Source: Leptodactylus fallax (Eukaryota; Chordata; Amphibia; Anura; Leptodactylidae). From it: 64,000 bases of DNA. The stretch covers positions 620,001 through 684,000 of the forward strand of contig CAMRHE010000355.1 in assembly GCA_947044405.1 (NCBI GenBank), given 5' to 3'. The notes under the pieces are model-generated. The model had not been told where the DNA came from, searched no databases, and saw only the letters and a program-made list of their open reading frames with translations. This document shows, one piece after another, positions 1 to 12,285 of the stretch (position 1 is its first letter; every line of letters starts with the position of its first letter). The position numbers and the translations under genes are program-made.

Positions 1-35
1 ATGAGAAGGTGTGTCCAAACTTTTGGTCTGTACTG
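1..35 (+). mobile_element. right end of a DD38E-type Tc1 element, cut by the window edge
   Basis: The first 35 bases match the last bases of the Tc1 copy ending at 48623, including GTGTCCAAACTTTTGGTC and the CTG end. TA follows at 36-37, the expected target duplication. The rest of the element lies before the window. Confidence 0.8.
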
Positions 36-37
36 TA

Positions 38-990
38 TGTTTATGACTCAACAGGTGTTGTAGCACCTTCTGACAGCCAATAGACAGTGGTAGGTGGACC
101 TTACAGTGCTAATGTCATATGCATTATAAAATGCTACACTTGTGATCAGCCTTTAGTTGCAGTAATAGTGGACATGAAAACACATTATGATACATCTCAC
201 TCATCATACATAACACATTTCTGAAAAAGCAATAGGAATTCAAGCAATAGTAAGAGGACTATGAGAACTTCGGCAGGCATTCAGATTAGTGCTAGAAATT
301 AATAGAGATAGGATAGGATCATAGGACAGTTAACCCTTTCATTGCCAACAATCTATTTTTTGTCTCTCTATTGTGCAATACAGCAGTTTCATCTATATAC
401 ACATTCTTTAAACAGATTTTTCACTAACAGGATTGTCTTGTCAGTAAAAAGTGTTTTGCTATGGACTTTTTTTTAGGCAAGAGTATACATTTTTACATTC
501 CAACTGCACAAATCTGAAAAAAAAAACATTGTTCTCCAATCTATATATGCATTTTTTTGTTGTTCACCCAAGATACAGTCTAGCCTGTGCTAACCTGAAA
601 AAAGCTAAAACATGTTAAGTAATGTTTTCTTTTTATACTCTGGTCACCAAATACACAAAGTAACGAAACGTTGTTCATCTTTAAAAAAATAAAAATAAAT
701 ATTGATCAAGCTTTTTTTTTTATGTGTAAATGCAAATAAATACACAGTAGTGCAACCAATGCTAATCCACAGTTCTAGTCTAATAATCAACTACCAGGTG
801 ACCCTTTCAGTGCTTTGCAATTTTTCTTGAGATTTTTTTTTTTTTTTAAACAAAAAATAAGTTTCAGAATGGTTTCCAAATCACTAAGCAGTGGGTAGTA
901 ATATAACTGGAAAAACATGTCAGCCAAGTCTTTATCTTCCCTGACACAGATCCCATTCTCTAGTAATCATGTGGCGTCTGTCGAGAGAGA
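38..990. other. intergenic or 3' flank, no gene seen
   Basis: AT-rich, with poly-T and poly-A runs (near 470, 715, 833-847). I see no exon signal or recognisable repeat. Confidence 0.4.
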
Positions 991-2270
991 GCTATTCCTC
1001 ATAGACCAAAGACTTCCTCCTCTTTTTGATGAGTTGGATGAGAACTGCCATTGTTTTTTTTTGATGTAGAGGAGGTAGCGTTGGAAGGGGCACTAGGGGG
1101 AAATCTGTTAGGAATTGAGAGAGCATACAGGAATCCCATTGCAATGAGGAGTCACAAAAAAGGTGGAAAGGTGATACAGAATCCAATGAGGATTCTATTA
1201 CAGATAAGTTCTGGCAACCAAGTAAGGGTGACATCACAGGAAGAGGGTGATGGCAACTCCAATATTTCTACCAAAAACACTGCTTGGGGTAGATGTAAGG
1301 CAATCTCGGTGGTTGTGGCACAGGCAAATACGTTACTGCTTTTGGCGGCAGCAGCTACGTGCAGTCATCTACTGTATGGGAATTTTTGTACATTATCAAA
1401 AGGTGCAAGTCTGCACACAGATAAGCCATGGGTGTACAGGCACACATGTAGGAACTAGGTTTCTGTACTCACATGGAATGGCTTCCCTTGCATATTTGGC
1501 AAAATGGAATTAACAGTGGCACCAAATGAGCAAGACTGTTCTATTCTCTCTCCCCATTATCGTCTTTTAGGCAGGCCACATCCATTTCACACCTAGCACA
1601 GTCATTGTCACAATCATTCAATATCATTTCCATCTGCTGCTTCTCCTGCACACAATCTGAACCCAGTCATCTAGTTGGTTTGCAATTTTAACTCCCACCT
1701 GGCCAAGTTACTGGCGGTGCAGTCGTTGCCAAACCACATACTGAAATCCACTACGTTTCACCAACTGATGGCAGCGCATAGTCTCTATCGAGAATACCTA
1801 GTCACCATTACTACTCGTGGAAACTTATCCCTGCTTGATGGCCATGTGAGTCTTTACTTGTAAAAGTCCATATGGGCAAAGGTGCAAACCACCCTCAATA
1901 AATGGAGCATTAATTATGGGCTGGGTACAAATGTCATGGCCCACTGGGCCAATATTCTGAGTGTCAGATGCCAAAGTCTACAAACACAGCAAGGCCTGAT
2001 GCTTTCTTGTACTGAAATCACCTCAAGGGTGCAGGACAGGCAGAGTTTCAAAACCAGGTGGGATCCATCTGCTTCCTCCAAGCTCCTACACATTGGACCA
2101 TTTCCCACCCCCAATTTCACCAGGGCAAGCCATTGGCTCCACTCCCCCTCCCTTGTTTCGTGGTTGTAAGGTGACGCACACATTGAGAAGCACCTTTGCA
2201 CATGCTGGAGCATCCGTTTGAGCAGCAGTATATGATTAGTGCATGCAGCAAACCACAAATACAAAGATTA
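990..2270. other. unassigned, more GC-balanced block with several partly open frames
   Basis: Several overlapping frames stay open for 60-135 codons on both strands, e.g. 1051-1458 plus, 992-1237 minus and 1914-2264 minus. Composition differs from the AT-rich flanks. The minus frame ends with a basic stretch including QLIKKRRKSLVYEE. I cannot match it to a family. A decayed transposase or processed pseudogene is possible. Confidence 0.25.
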
Positions 2271-4010
2271 CTTTTGGAAGATAGGCAGTAGGTACACTGT
2301 TAATGTGCCCTAAATTTTTCTTCAAATGTTAATTGTCACTCCATCACTACACTAATTGGTGCACGCGCACCCCTAGCACCATCAAACCAAAGATATAATG
2401 ATCACTTTTTGAGGATAGACTTTCATCTGGCAGGCCAGGCACTCTAATAGCTCTCCCTAAATTCTGTCAATTGTCACTCTGTCAACACGATGCTGATGTA
2501 GTATTTGCTCCCATAAAGGGATAACTGGCAGGATCATCCAGGTTCTTTTACTATACCACACTGTTGGTGCCAAAACAATAAAAGAAAAAAAAAAATAAAG
2601 AAAAATCCAATTTTGATTTCACATCTACTTCCACCGAGGGATCATTTTTGGTGGCTTTTTTTTTTTTTTTTTTTTTAAAGCCAATTCATCAAATTTGTTA
2701 AAGGTCTTACAAGCCATCAAAATGGGCAATATATTCTACAAAACCATTGCTTTTTACAATATAACCGCAACGTGTGTCTAAGAAACTGCGTTTTAAAATG
2801 TTGATGTAAAAGTGAGTATCAGCACACTGTATGGTTAAAGTCAGCGTTTGTATCCAATGCTTACCATCTGTTTTTTTCATAGACATACATATCAGCTAAA
2901 AATTGTATAGATAGGTTTCTAGGAGCCCTAAAAGTCTTCTACACTATGTTTTCATCCAATTTCAACCAAACCAAAAGGTGTGGTTCGTACCACACTTGTT
3001 TAACCCAAAATAAATCTTGGTCCCAAGCCAGGCAAACCCGAAACAAATCTAAAATTCACTTATCTCTACTCAGTACACTGCACTGCATTTATTTAGTGAT
3101 CAGACCCCCTGGGGGGGTCAAAAAAAAAAAAATCAAATCATCCCCCAGTGGTCTGACCACTGGGTACCCCATCCATCATGGAGACTTCTGGGGGAATGAA
3201 AGGACCCCTTAAGTCTCACTGTGAATGAAGCGCCAGCGCACTTGACCGACGTTCCATTCACTTGTATGGGGCTGCCGAGATTGCAGTCTCCAACAGCCCC
3301 ATAGTGTCTGTAATGGCACAAACCCTTTAACCTCTCACATGCCATGATCATTAGCGATCAGAGCATCTGGGCGGTTAAGAGTGAGAGCGGGATTCCAAGA
3401 GGTTGCCATTGCAGCTAATCAGTGGCCACTTGGCTGCCTTTCCCTATTACAATTAGGTAACCCATGTACAATGTACTGCAATACTGTACTGCAGTATATC
3501 AGGCCTCCTTGAAGGAGAGTTTTAAAAATAAAAAAAACCCCATTCCCATTTCAAAAATAATGTAAAACAAAGAAATTAAACATATTAGGCATCACTGTGT
3601 GCACAGAAGTCTGTATTATCTAAAAGTAAAGTTACTTATCATAAGGCAAATGGCTTTTTTTGTTTTAGTAAACTTGTTCTCCCCAACATAGCAATAAAAA
3701 GTCATCACAAGGGTGTACATACTGTTAAAAGGAAAGTATCATCTATACTTTAAATAAATCAAAACCAAATTGTGAAATATTGCTTTTTTCTAAACCTTTT
3801 TTTAATCCATTTTGTGTACAAACTGAGAGAGACTTCCATCTTGCTTCGATAGTATTCAGAGTATATGATTTAGCCTGGAGATTAACTAACATCTATTGGA
3901 GAGTTTTCTAGACAAGCTCTGAAACCTGTGCCAAGGTCATTGTGCTGGGAAGGCAAAAAGCTTTGAGTCTATGACCATCACCTATTGTGAATAGCAAATT
4001 CTGTTATAGA
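2270..4010. other. no gene seen; fragments of dispersed repeats
   Basis: Mostly AT-rich. Poly-T near 2660-2677. A GATCAGACCCCCTGG segment near 3100 recurs as GATCAGACCCCTTAGG near 45025 inside a TTAA-flanked element, so 3090-3440 is probably an old relative of that family. Confidence 0.4.
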
Positions 4011-4013
4011 TAC

Positions 4014-4055
4014 CTTTTAATCGTAATCCTGCCTTTGCTGCTAACCAGATTACTG
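4014..4055 (-). CDS. topaz1: possible topaz1 exon 13 or C-terminal end
   Basis: A good acceptor, GATTTCTTTTCAG|CAG, is followed by sequence open in the frame required by exon 12. It encodes SSNLVSSKGRITIK. It could end at the donor AAAAG|GTATCT (phase 2), or read on through two more codons to an in-frame TAA at 4006-4004. Without splicing, the protein would end near residue 1,458, shorter than the human protein. At 42 bp, chance is a real possibility. Confidence 0.3.
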
Positions 4056-4879
4056 CTGAAAAGAAATCTCTACAGAACAGAAAGTGCCAGCATATTAATA
4101 GGCTTGCTGTCGGAGCGAAAACTATAGTGACAAAGAATAAAAAATTCCCAAATTTTTTAAAATACGTTTAACAAAAACGTGATTCAATTTTTGTTGCCCC
4201 GCGGCTCCTTTCCCTTTCTCCTCCTTTCTTCTTCCCTTCCCCTCCTCTTCTTGTCTTCTGGCCTCTACTCGGGGATCTCCCCCGTTATCTACAAAATAAA
4301 ATGTTGCTGCTGCCGTTGCAGGTATCTGTTGTCACTGTATTTTATGTCTTTTTGAAAACCAATAAAAATTTAAAAAAAAAAAAAAAAGTGATTTAAACAA
4401 TAGGCTTTTTTTTTCCTGAATATACATTCCCTTACGTTTTACCTGTTGTATTTAATAAAGAGCATAATACACCTCTCCTTGTTTTGCCCCCTTTTAGTAT
4501 TTTTGATAACTTTATCCATTAAATCTATAGCAATTATCTTTCAAGTTTTGAGGTTTTTGCACCCAGTCACACGTACAACCTGTACAGTTGGCTCAAACAT
4601 AAGGAATTCCAAATGCAAACATGCGCATTGTATTTATAGTGAAGATGCATATTGTATTATTTCTGACACTGAAGAAAGCAAATGGGAGCACAAGCATAAC
4701 AAGGGTTAGGCTCACAAAAACTAGACACTTGTGAAATTGTGTGCTCTCTCACAGATTTTACCAAAGAGTGCAAGATAAAATATAAATCTCAAGAATATAC
4801 AACAAAATGTATGCTTTTACTCTGGTGTCTAACTGCAGATGAGACGTTATTTGCAAACACATTTAATAAGATTTCTGAC
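4056..4879. other. intron or 3' region, nothing recognised
   Basis: AT-rich, with a poly-A run near 4372-4387. Weak acceptor-like sites occur, but no credible exon apart from the 4014-4055 candidate. Confidence 0.4.
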
Positions 4880-4995
4880 CTTGATTTCATGGACAAAAGG
4901 ATGTTGATATGATTTTTTGCAGCATTCGACTTGCTCATTATTGCTATTATGTGGTTGATTTCCACATGAGTAATGTTCATTCCATCATGTACAAA
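4880..4995 (-). CDS. topaz1: topaz1 exon 12
   Basis: 116 bp, with acceptor TTTCCCTACAG|TTTG and donor ATCAAG|GTCAGA. Phase 0 in, phase 2 out. It encodes 38 codons with the motifs GMNITHVEINHIIAIM and NILLSMKS. It is the last exon found with confidence. Its phase-2 end shows that at least one more coding exon should follow at lower coordinates. Confidence 0.78.
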
Positions 4996-5194
4996 CTGTA
5001 GGGAAAGGGAGAGGAAAAAAAAAACACAAAAAAACAAAAAAAACAAAACACAAAACAAATAACCATCTAGTGCATGTGTAAAATGTTTCATTAAACAATT
5101 GAACATTTTTTGTGCAATATAATGCTCTAAACAGGTGTACAAGACTAAGTCCCTAAGAATAAAGGTCTAAAAAAAAAAAAAAAAATAATAATTT

Positions 5195-5232
5195 TTTCTC
5201 TCTCTCTATGTGTGTGTGTGTATATATATATC
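5195..5232. repeat. compound microsatellite (TC)n(TG)n(TA)n
   Basis: Short runs of TC, TG and TA dinucleotides directly adjoin one another within intron 11. Confidence 0.85.
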
Positions 5233-5594
5233 TATAATCAATAAAAATAAGGAAAAATACATACTTTGTCAATGCTTCACCTCCCCAAAAAAACTTAAAA
5301 AGTGACAAATATGTCACACTTCTCAAAATGGTGTAAATAAAAACTAACTTGTTATGCTATAACGAACTTAAACAGCACCATTCATGGAAAAAAAAAAAAA
5401 AATTACGGGTGTCACAATAAGCCAATGGAAAGAAGTTTACATTTTACACACCTTAGAAATTTTGTAACGGTATTAAAACATGACCAAAGCTATATCAATT
5501 GGTATTGCTGTAACTGTATCGACCCACAGTATACAGGTAATGTGTCTTTTTTTTTTTTTTTTTTTTAAATAGGAAGAATACATTTGGACCATAC

Positions 5595-5687
5595 CTTGCA
5601 GAATATATCCAGTAAATTCGAGAATGCAGTCTGTAAACCAGAAAATGCTACACTTTCAAAAACCTTCATGATTTGCTCAGAGGACGG
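5595..5687 (-). CDS. topaz1: topaz1 exon 11
   Basis: 93 bp, phase 0 at both ends. The acceptor is ATTCTCCAG|CCG after a long T run, and the donor is TGCAAG|GTATGG. It encodes 31 residues containing EQIMKVFESVAF and FSNLLDIFCK, another helical segment in the style of exon 10. The phase allows a direct join to exon 10. A further phase-neutral exon in the long intron cannot be excluded. Confidence 0.8.
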
Positions 5688-6230
5688 CTGGAGAATATAA
5701 AAAAAAAAAAAAAAAAAAAAAAATGTCATACTTTTAAAAGGTAGAATGTCCATATTAGTTCACTGGGCTATTGTACAAACTGCTTTTGAAAATAGGACAA
5801 ATGGCTTTAGATTACAGTCTTACAAAAACTGGAGCACACTCATTTGCTCTGCTTATGCATGTTGTCATTACTAAGAATGCAACAGATTTACAACTGCAGG
5901 TCAATGATGTACAGGTATAGTGCATATGGTGAACAGGCAAAATGTGAACAATCCCCTTATGTAAACATACAGCATAAAGACTAAATGAGTTATCAAGAAT
6001 TGGATAAACATGGCTTATTTCTAGCAAAAATAGAACCACCTCTGTCCACAGGGCACATGTACTCCAACTCAGTGCTACTTCACTTCTAAACCTCTAAACT
6101 GCAAAACAAAACCGAAGACAGATGTGCTGTTTTTTTTAACCCTTTAACAACTCTTTAGCGGGACTGAACATATGACCTATCCTAAGAGGTCATCAATATA
6201 GTTCAATATAATTCCTTTAATATAAAGAAC
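5688..6230. other. topaz1: start of intron 10, no recognised element
   Basis: A poly-A run at 5700-5722 adjoins exon 11 and is the complement of its acceptor T tract. The rest is unremarkable AT-rich DNA. Confidence 0.4.
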
Positions 6231-6237
6231 ACATGTA

Positions 6238-6365
<128 letters not shown>

Positions 6366-7310
6366 GACCCCTGAGTATAATAATCTGCAGCCTATGGAAT
6401 GTGATCAAACAAAGTTTTACTCGCCTCTCATGGGCTCCGGCGTGACTCCCTGTTCTCTTTGGGCCTTGGACCGCTAAAGCCTGTTGATTGGGCGTCAGCA
6501 GTCACATGGAGTTGTGGCATCCCTGACAGTCAGGAGGCCACAAGAGGTCTGAGATATTCGGTCCCCTCCTGTAAACACCCCTCCCCCAAAACAGTTATCA
6601 AATGTATTATCCCCGTTCCATAATCATCAGTCATGGATAGGTGTTACTTAGTGTACCCTGATGTACTATTACGTCATAGCTTTCAAGAGTCACCATGTCA
6701 ACTGACACGGTTATCGGGAACCGATGGCTACTATAACATGGCAGGACCAATCGGTCCCTGCCCCACAATTGCTGCTATTGGGCAGTCACTGATAACTGAC
6801 CAATAACAGCTTAGCAATGGTTGAGAAGGCAGGTAGACATGGAGCCCACGCTGCAACAGATTCAGTCTGGATCCTGAAGCCATTATTGCAGAAGCTCAAT
6901 TAGAGCAGCAGAAAAATTTAGCGATGGCCCCCTAATAGTTTCCAAACCAACAGCGATTACCTGTCATCAGCTGCACTGTAACCCTTGTCAGTCTCAATGT
7001 CACTCCCGTAAGCCACTGGGTCTCCCTTATCCTCTTCAGTTGTGCTACCACAAGCTGTAATACTACCAGTTGCACGGCTAGTTATAACATATAAATTTGC
7101 GTGCCACAAATTTCATTTCTACCCCCAGCTTTAATTTGGTCATTAAACTATTTGTGGGGATGGTTACTGCTGATCTACAGAGATTAAACATATAGTAACA
7201 TCTCCACAGAAAAACTAAGGGCACTTAATTCTCTTCAAAAGTGGAATGATGTAGTATTCAAACAATCAGACAAAGGGGGGGGGGGGCGGCATAGTTGTTT
7301 GGCCACAGGA
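6366..7310. other. dispersed-repeat-like sequence, unclassified
   Basis: Moderately GC-rich stretches near 6430-6560 and 6700-6850 resemble the interior of the TTAA-flanked and TACCGTATTTT families elsewhere in the window. A G run lies at 7276-7286. No coding signal. Confidence 0.35.
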
Positions 7311-7312
7311 TA

Positions 7313-8630
7313 CAGTTGTGCTAAAAAGTTTACATACCCCAGCAGATTTTTTGTTTTTTTGGACTTTTTTTCAGAGAATAAGAATAACAAACTCAAACTT
7401 TTTCTCCACTTATGGTAAGTGGTTGGTTGAAGTCATTTATTGTCAAACTTCTGTGTTTTCTCTTTTTATATCAGAATGACAACCAAAAACATCAAAATGA
7501 CCCTGTTCAAAAGTTCACATACCCCAGTTCTTAATACCGTGTATTGCCCCCTCTAACATCAATGACAGCTTGAAGTCTTTTGTGGTAGTTGTGGATGAGG
7601 CTCTTTATTTTCTCAGATGGTAAAACTGCCCATTCTTCTTGGCAAAAAGTCTCCAGTTCCTGGAACTTCCTGGGCTGTCTTGCATGTACTGCACGCTTGA
7701 GATCTCCCCAGAGTGGCTCAATGATATTGAGGTCAGGAAACTGAGATGGCCACTCCAGAACCTTCACTTTCTTCTGCTGTAGCCAATGACAGGTCGACTT
7801 GGCCTTGTGTTTTGGGTCGTTGTCATGTTGGAACGTCCAAGTACGTCCCATGCGCAGCTTCCTGGCTGATGAGTGCAAATTTGCCTCCAGTATTTGCTGA
7901 TAACATGCTGCATTCATCTTTCCTTCAACTTTGACCAAGTTTCCTGTGCCTTTGAAGCTCACACATCCCCACATCATCAGTGATCCACCTCCGTGCTTTA
8001 CAGTAGGAATGGTGTTCCTTTCATCATAGGCCTTACTGACACCTCTCCAAATGTAACGTTTATGATTGTGGCCAAAAAGTTTGATTTTTGTCTCATCACT
8101 CCAAATTACCTTGCTCCAGAAGTTTTGAGGCTTGTATCTGTGCTGTTTGGCGTATTGAAGGCGAGATTCTTTGTGGCATTTGCGCAGTAATGGATTTCTT
8201 CTGGCAACTCGACCATGCAGCCCATTTTACTTCAAGTGCCTCCTTATTGTGCATCTTGAAACAGCCAAACTGATAGTTTTCAGAGTCCTGTATTTCAGCT
8301 GATGTTGTGTGGGTTTTTATTTGCATCCCAAACAAGTTTCCGGGCAGTTGTGGGCGAAATTTTGGTCTACCTGACCGTGGTTTGGTCTCTGGGCATGTTA
8401 TCAGGCCAAAATCACCAGGGTATGTGAACTTTTGAACAGGGTCATTTTGATGTTTTTGGTTGTCATTATGATTTCAAAAGAGAAAATACAGAAGTTTGAC
8501 AATAAATGACTTCAACCAACCACTAACCATGAGTGGAGAAAAAGTTTTTGAGTTATTCATATTCTCTGAAAAAAGGCCAAAAAATATACAAAAAATCTGC
8601 CGGGGTATGTAAACCTTTTTAGCACAACTG
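7313..8630 (-). mobile_element. Tc1/mariner element A (IR/DR type, DD34E)
   Basis: The terminal repeat CAGTTGTGCTAAAAAGTTTA at 7313 is mirrored at 8630, with TA at both flanks (7311-7312 and 8631-8632). A second inner repeat (TTCAAAAGTTCACATACCCC near 7507) is mirrored near 8420-8440, so each end carries two repeats, as in IR/DR elements such as Sleeping Beauty. Length is about 1.32 kb. Confidence 0.92.
7531..8226 (-). pseudogene. Tc1 transposase of element A, N-terminal part broken
   Basis: Open from an in-frame TAA at 8229-8227 to the natural stop after GGNTRY. The catalytic domain is present: first Asp in [14 protein letters not shown], second in FQHDNDPKH, Glu in PDLNIIEPLW. By my count 34 residues separate the second Asp and the Glu (DD34E). 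GGG-MMWGC and LEWPSQFPD are typical Tc1 blocks. The paired helix-turn-helix region upstream is interrupted by at least one stop, so this copy cannot make full transposase. Confidence 0.85.
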
Positions 8631-8899
8631 TATGTACATAAAAGAAGCCAAGAGTCAACTGCATAATAAGGAATGTTATGCAACAGTTCCTTGAGGAAGA
8701 GACCATGCTTGAAAGTGGTTTTATGAATAGACCCATTACAAAGCATGAAAATGATTTCCTCACAGTCAGGCACCCCAGGTCAGCGACCTTCTATCTTCTA
8801 CAAAAGATGGGTGCCTGATGAGAAATGCAGTCAATGGCTAGATCATGAGTTACAGAAATATGTAAAATATCTTACCATCCTACACCTGGGACACAATGT

Positions 8900-10115
8900 A
8901 GATCCTGAATAATCTTGACAACTGCCATCTATGCACAATTGAACTACTTGTCACCTGTGATGTAGAAAGCTTATAAACCAGTATCGGACACGACTTGGGA
9001 TGTGCAGTGGTTGAATACTTCTTAACCAGAGATTAGGAATTTAACTCAGACAGACAGGACTTTGTAATTAGAGCCCTGAAATTTGTCCTGAGGAAGAACT
9101 ATTTTGGGTTTGATGGTCACTTCTTCCTACAGGCCCAGGGAACTGCGATGAGCGAGGCTAGTGCACCCACCTTTGCCAATTTGTTCCTTGGGTGGTGGGA
9201 AGAGGTGGAAGTCTTTGGTGGTGCATATAATGAATATACTAAACACTACATATGGTGTAAATATATACACAATATTGCATTTATTTGGAATGGAAGAGTC
9301 TGACCTAATTCGATACATTGGAATTATTAGCAGCAATCCCTAATTGACTATGTCTTCTAGTCTGAGGTACCCTTTCTGGATATTCTAATTAGGACCAATT
9401 CAAAGGGCAATATTGCCATAGAAAAGGAGACTACCACTAATGGGTTATAAGATGCTAGGAATGCTCACCTATCCAGAACCATTAGGGGCATTCTTAAGGG
9501 GGAGTTCCTCAGGTTAAGGAGGAACTGCTCTAGTTTCCATGATTTAAAAAAAACATGCTAAGGAATTGAAAGACTACAAGAACAGCATTATTTGAACAGA
9601 GCCATTAAACTGGCGTATAATCATGCCTTTAGAACTGATAGGCCGACTCTTAATAAAGCAATACACATGCAAGGATATCATCATGTTATCCATGACCATA
9701 TAACATGCGCCATTGATAGAGTTATCTATGTTCTCGGATGTATTTATAACCTATATTATGAAGGCAAAACACATCGCCAACTAAAAACACATATCTGAGA
9801 ACACATTTTGAGCATAAGAAATCTTGTTCAATTAGAGGCCCATAGTGAGAGATCATTAAAAGTTGCGCAATTACCACCAGTAGCAGACATTTTAAAAAAC
9901 AAAAGAATTAACTGGTTGGGCAATTCACCATCTCCAGGTCGATATTAGGAGTGTCAATTTAGATAATCTTTTATGAGAAGAAAGTCGGTGGATCTATGAA
10001 CGCAACACAATTAAACCATACAGTCTAAAAGACACATATTTGGGTGCTTATAAAGGTGATCCAAAATGGCTTTATATGCTCATTTTTTTTATTCTAAACA
10101 TTTGAGTATATATAA
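8900..10115 (+). mobile_element. Penelope-like element remnant with RT and GIY-YIG endonuclease
   Basis: The plus strand retains reverse-transcriptase blocks, interrupted by stops: LVTCDVESL..TSI near 8950, then FVLRKNYFGFDGHFF, QGTAMSEASAPTFANLFLGW (9085-9200) and a following FLDIL block. A GIY-YIG nuclease-like block, VIYVLGCIYNLYYEGKT, lies near 9721-9775. The RT followed by a C-terminal GIY-YIG domain is diagnostic of Penelope-like retroelements. Many stops and frameshifts make it inactive. It abuts the DIRS remnant at about 10120. Confidence 0.78.
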
Positions 10116-10119
10116 CTCA

Positions 10120-12285
10120 CTATTCCTCATCTAGGCCCCCTGCAAGGCCCATCTGGAGCCACCAGGATGGCTGGAGCCACCAGGATGGCTGGAACCCCTT
10201 AGTCTTGAGTTTCTCGAGAATCCGAGGCAGAAGAGGAAGAGGAGAAAACAGGTACAGAAGTCCAACCAAGGGGATCACGAGAACGTCTAGGCCCGAGGGT
10301 CCTGGGACCAGGCCATATAGCGGGGGAGCCTGAAGTTCAGACAGGAGGCAAAGAGGTCGACGTCCAGCATGTCCCACTAGCAGCACAACTGGGAAAAGAT
10401 TTGCTAGTGAAGTGACCACTCGCCTGGGTCGAGCTTTTCTCAGCTTAGGTAGTCTGCTACCCAACTGACCACCCAATGGACCAGAGATAGGAGGAGGCTT
10501 CTTGCATAGCAGCTTTGCTTCTGGAGCCCCACTGATGGTTCAAGTATGCGACTGCGGTAGAGTTGAATTCTGACCAGATGACCTTGGAGAAGAGAGGTCC
10601 AATGAGACAGGGCTAAAAAGATGGCCCTCAGTTCCAGCAGGTTTATCTGGAGGGAGGCCTCTGCCTTGGACCACAGGCCCTGAATGGTCAAGGTACCAAA
10701 GACTGCTCCTCAACTGGAAAGACTGGCGTAGCTAGAAATCACCTGCCAATGGAGGGGAAAAATGGAGTGTGTCACCAAAGAAGCTCTTGATAGACTCGAA
10801 GAGGCAGAAGAATCAGGCGGTTGAGGCTGGACAGAGATCTGTACCAGTGTGCCAGGATCATCAACTGTAAAGGACGTGAGAGAAACTGGACAAAAGGAAC
10901 GGCCTTGAAGATCGAGTCCATCATGTCTAGGACCGCATGCAGAACCAAAGCGAACAATGAGAGATCCTCTGAAGGCGGGACACACCAGACCGAAGGGTCA
11001 GAATCTTGGAGTCCAGAAGGAGAATCTTGCCCTAGTGTGTGTCTAGGATTATCCCCAGGAATTTCATGCACTGAAAAGGCATGAGACATGACTTTTCCTC
11101 GATGAGCCAGCCGAACCGGCAAAGGAGGTCCAAGGTGATCCGCAGGTGGTAAGATTGTCCGCCTTGGAGGGAGCTTTAACCTGGATGTCATCCAAGTATG
11201 GAATCACTTAAACTCCTCGGGAGTGGAAAACGGCTATGAGAAATGCCATCACCTTGGTAAAGACCCGGGGGGCGGAGGCCAGCCCAAAGGGGAGAGCAAC
11301 AAACTGGAAATCACGTGAACCCACTGCAAAACTAAGAAAACGCTAATGGCCCAGCACAACGGGAATGTGGAGATAAGCGTCATGTATGTTGAAGGACGAA
11401 AGAAATTTGCCCATCTCCAGGAATGCCACCACTGACTGCAGGGAGTCCATGCAGAATCTGCAAACAGTGGCCTTCTGTAGCAGTGGAAAGGTGGATAAGA
11501 TATCTTCCCTAGAGGTGCCTTCTCCGAGATGGATCTCAAGTTGGTCAAGCCATCTATACATAAGACCATGCCACACAAGTTGACCCAACGATAACCTGTA
11601 ATAGGAAAGCTGACAGCCTCCTTAAGAAATCCTGGGAGTGCTCTTCAGCCCTATCTAGCGGATCTTTAAGCTGTGACGAGTCTTCAAAAGGGAAGCATCT
11701 TTTTCCCCACTTTAGCCACCTGCATATCAATTTTTGGCACTTCCGCCCAAACTTTGGTTTTAGATTCATTAAAAGGAAATCTGTCCTTAATTTCCTGACA
11801 CAGAAACAGCTTTTTCTCCGGATGTAGCCACTCATCCTGAATTAGACACTCTAAATTCTCATGGGAAAAACTATTTTGTTTGGCCTAAGCCCTGCAAACA
11901 TTTCATCATGAATAGTTTGCTTCTCCTGAACAGCATCTATATTTATGGAGAGGTAATGTCTTCTATCCTCAATATCTGAAAGCCCAGGTAATTCCCCTTC
12001 CTCCAGGAAATCTTCAGAGACAGATGGGACATAAACGTCACTATTATCCGAATCTGGATCTGTGATTAACTTGCTCTTTTTGGCCGCAGGTTGTGGCTCA
12101 GCAGAGGAAAAGGTATGGGAAAAAGAAGCTAGGGAAGACTGGATCTCATGCCGAACCATCCCTTTACTTTCCTCCATTAAAGAGGGCTGTTCCTCTTTAT
12201 TTTTTCAGTGCAAGAAAGATTTTTCTCACAGATTGCACATTTTTTAAATACAGCCACTTTCTTAGACTTAGAAGACACATCTTTA
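10120..12285 (-). mobile_element. DIRS-like retrotransposon remnant, copy 1 (gag-RT-RNase H)
   Basis: Read on the minus strand: a gag-like segment (12177-11851; acidic, with DPDSDNSDVYVPS), a linker (11835-11554), then reverse transcriptase with FNIHDAYLHIPV (about 11410-11375) and a degraded PYLDD region. RNase H follows, with ASLQINLLELRAIFLALSHW near 10650 and WVADYLS near 10440, then a proline/tryptophan-rich tail to 10120. DAYLHIP and LLELRAI are typical of DIRS RT-RH. Stops and frameshifts are frequent. No tyrosine recombinase is seen, so it is incomplete. Confidence 0.78.
10158..10193. repeat. 18-bp tandem duplication inside the DIRS tail
   Basis: The unit GGAGCCACCAGGATGGCT occurs twice in a row, giving a repeated PSWWLQ on the minus strand. 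Confidence 0.85.

Noticed and set aside
2851..2915. Possible topaz1 exon with ACAGATG|GTAAGC donor
   Set aside because: With the phase required after exon 12 it begins with a TGA stop; no alternative frame fits.
4560..4670. Exon-like stretch after TTTGCTTTCTTCAG
   Set aside because: Open in the required phase for 24 codons, but no usable donor before the stop and low-information sequence.
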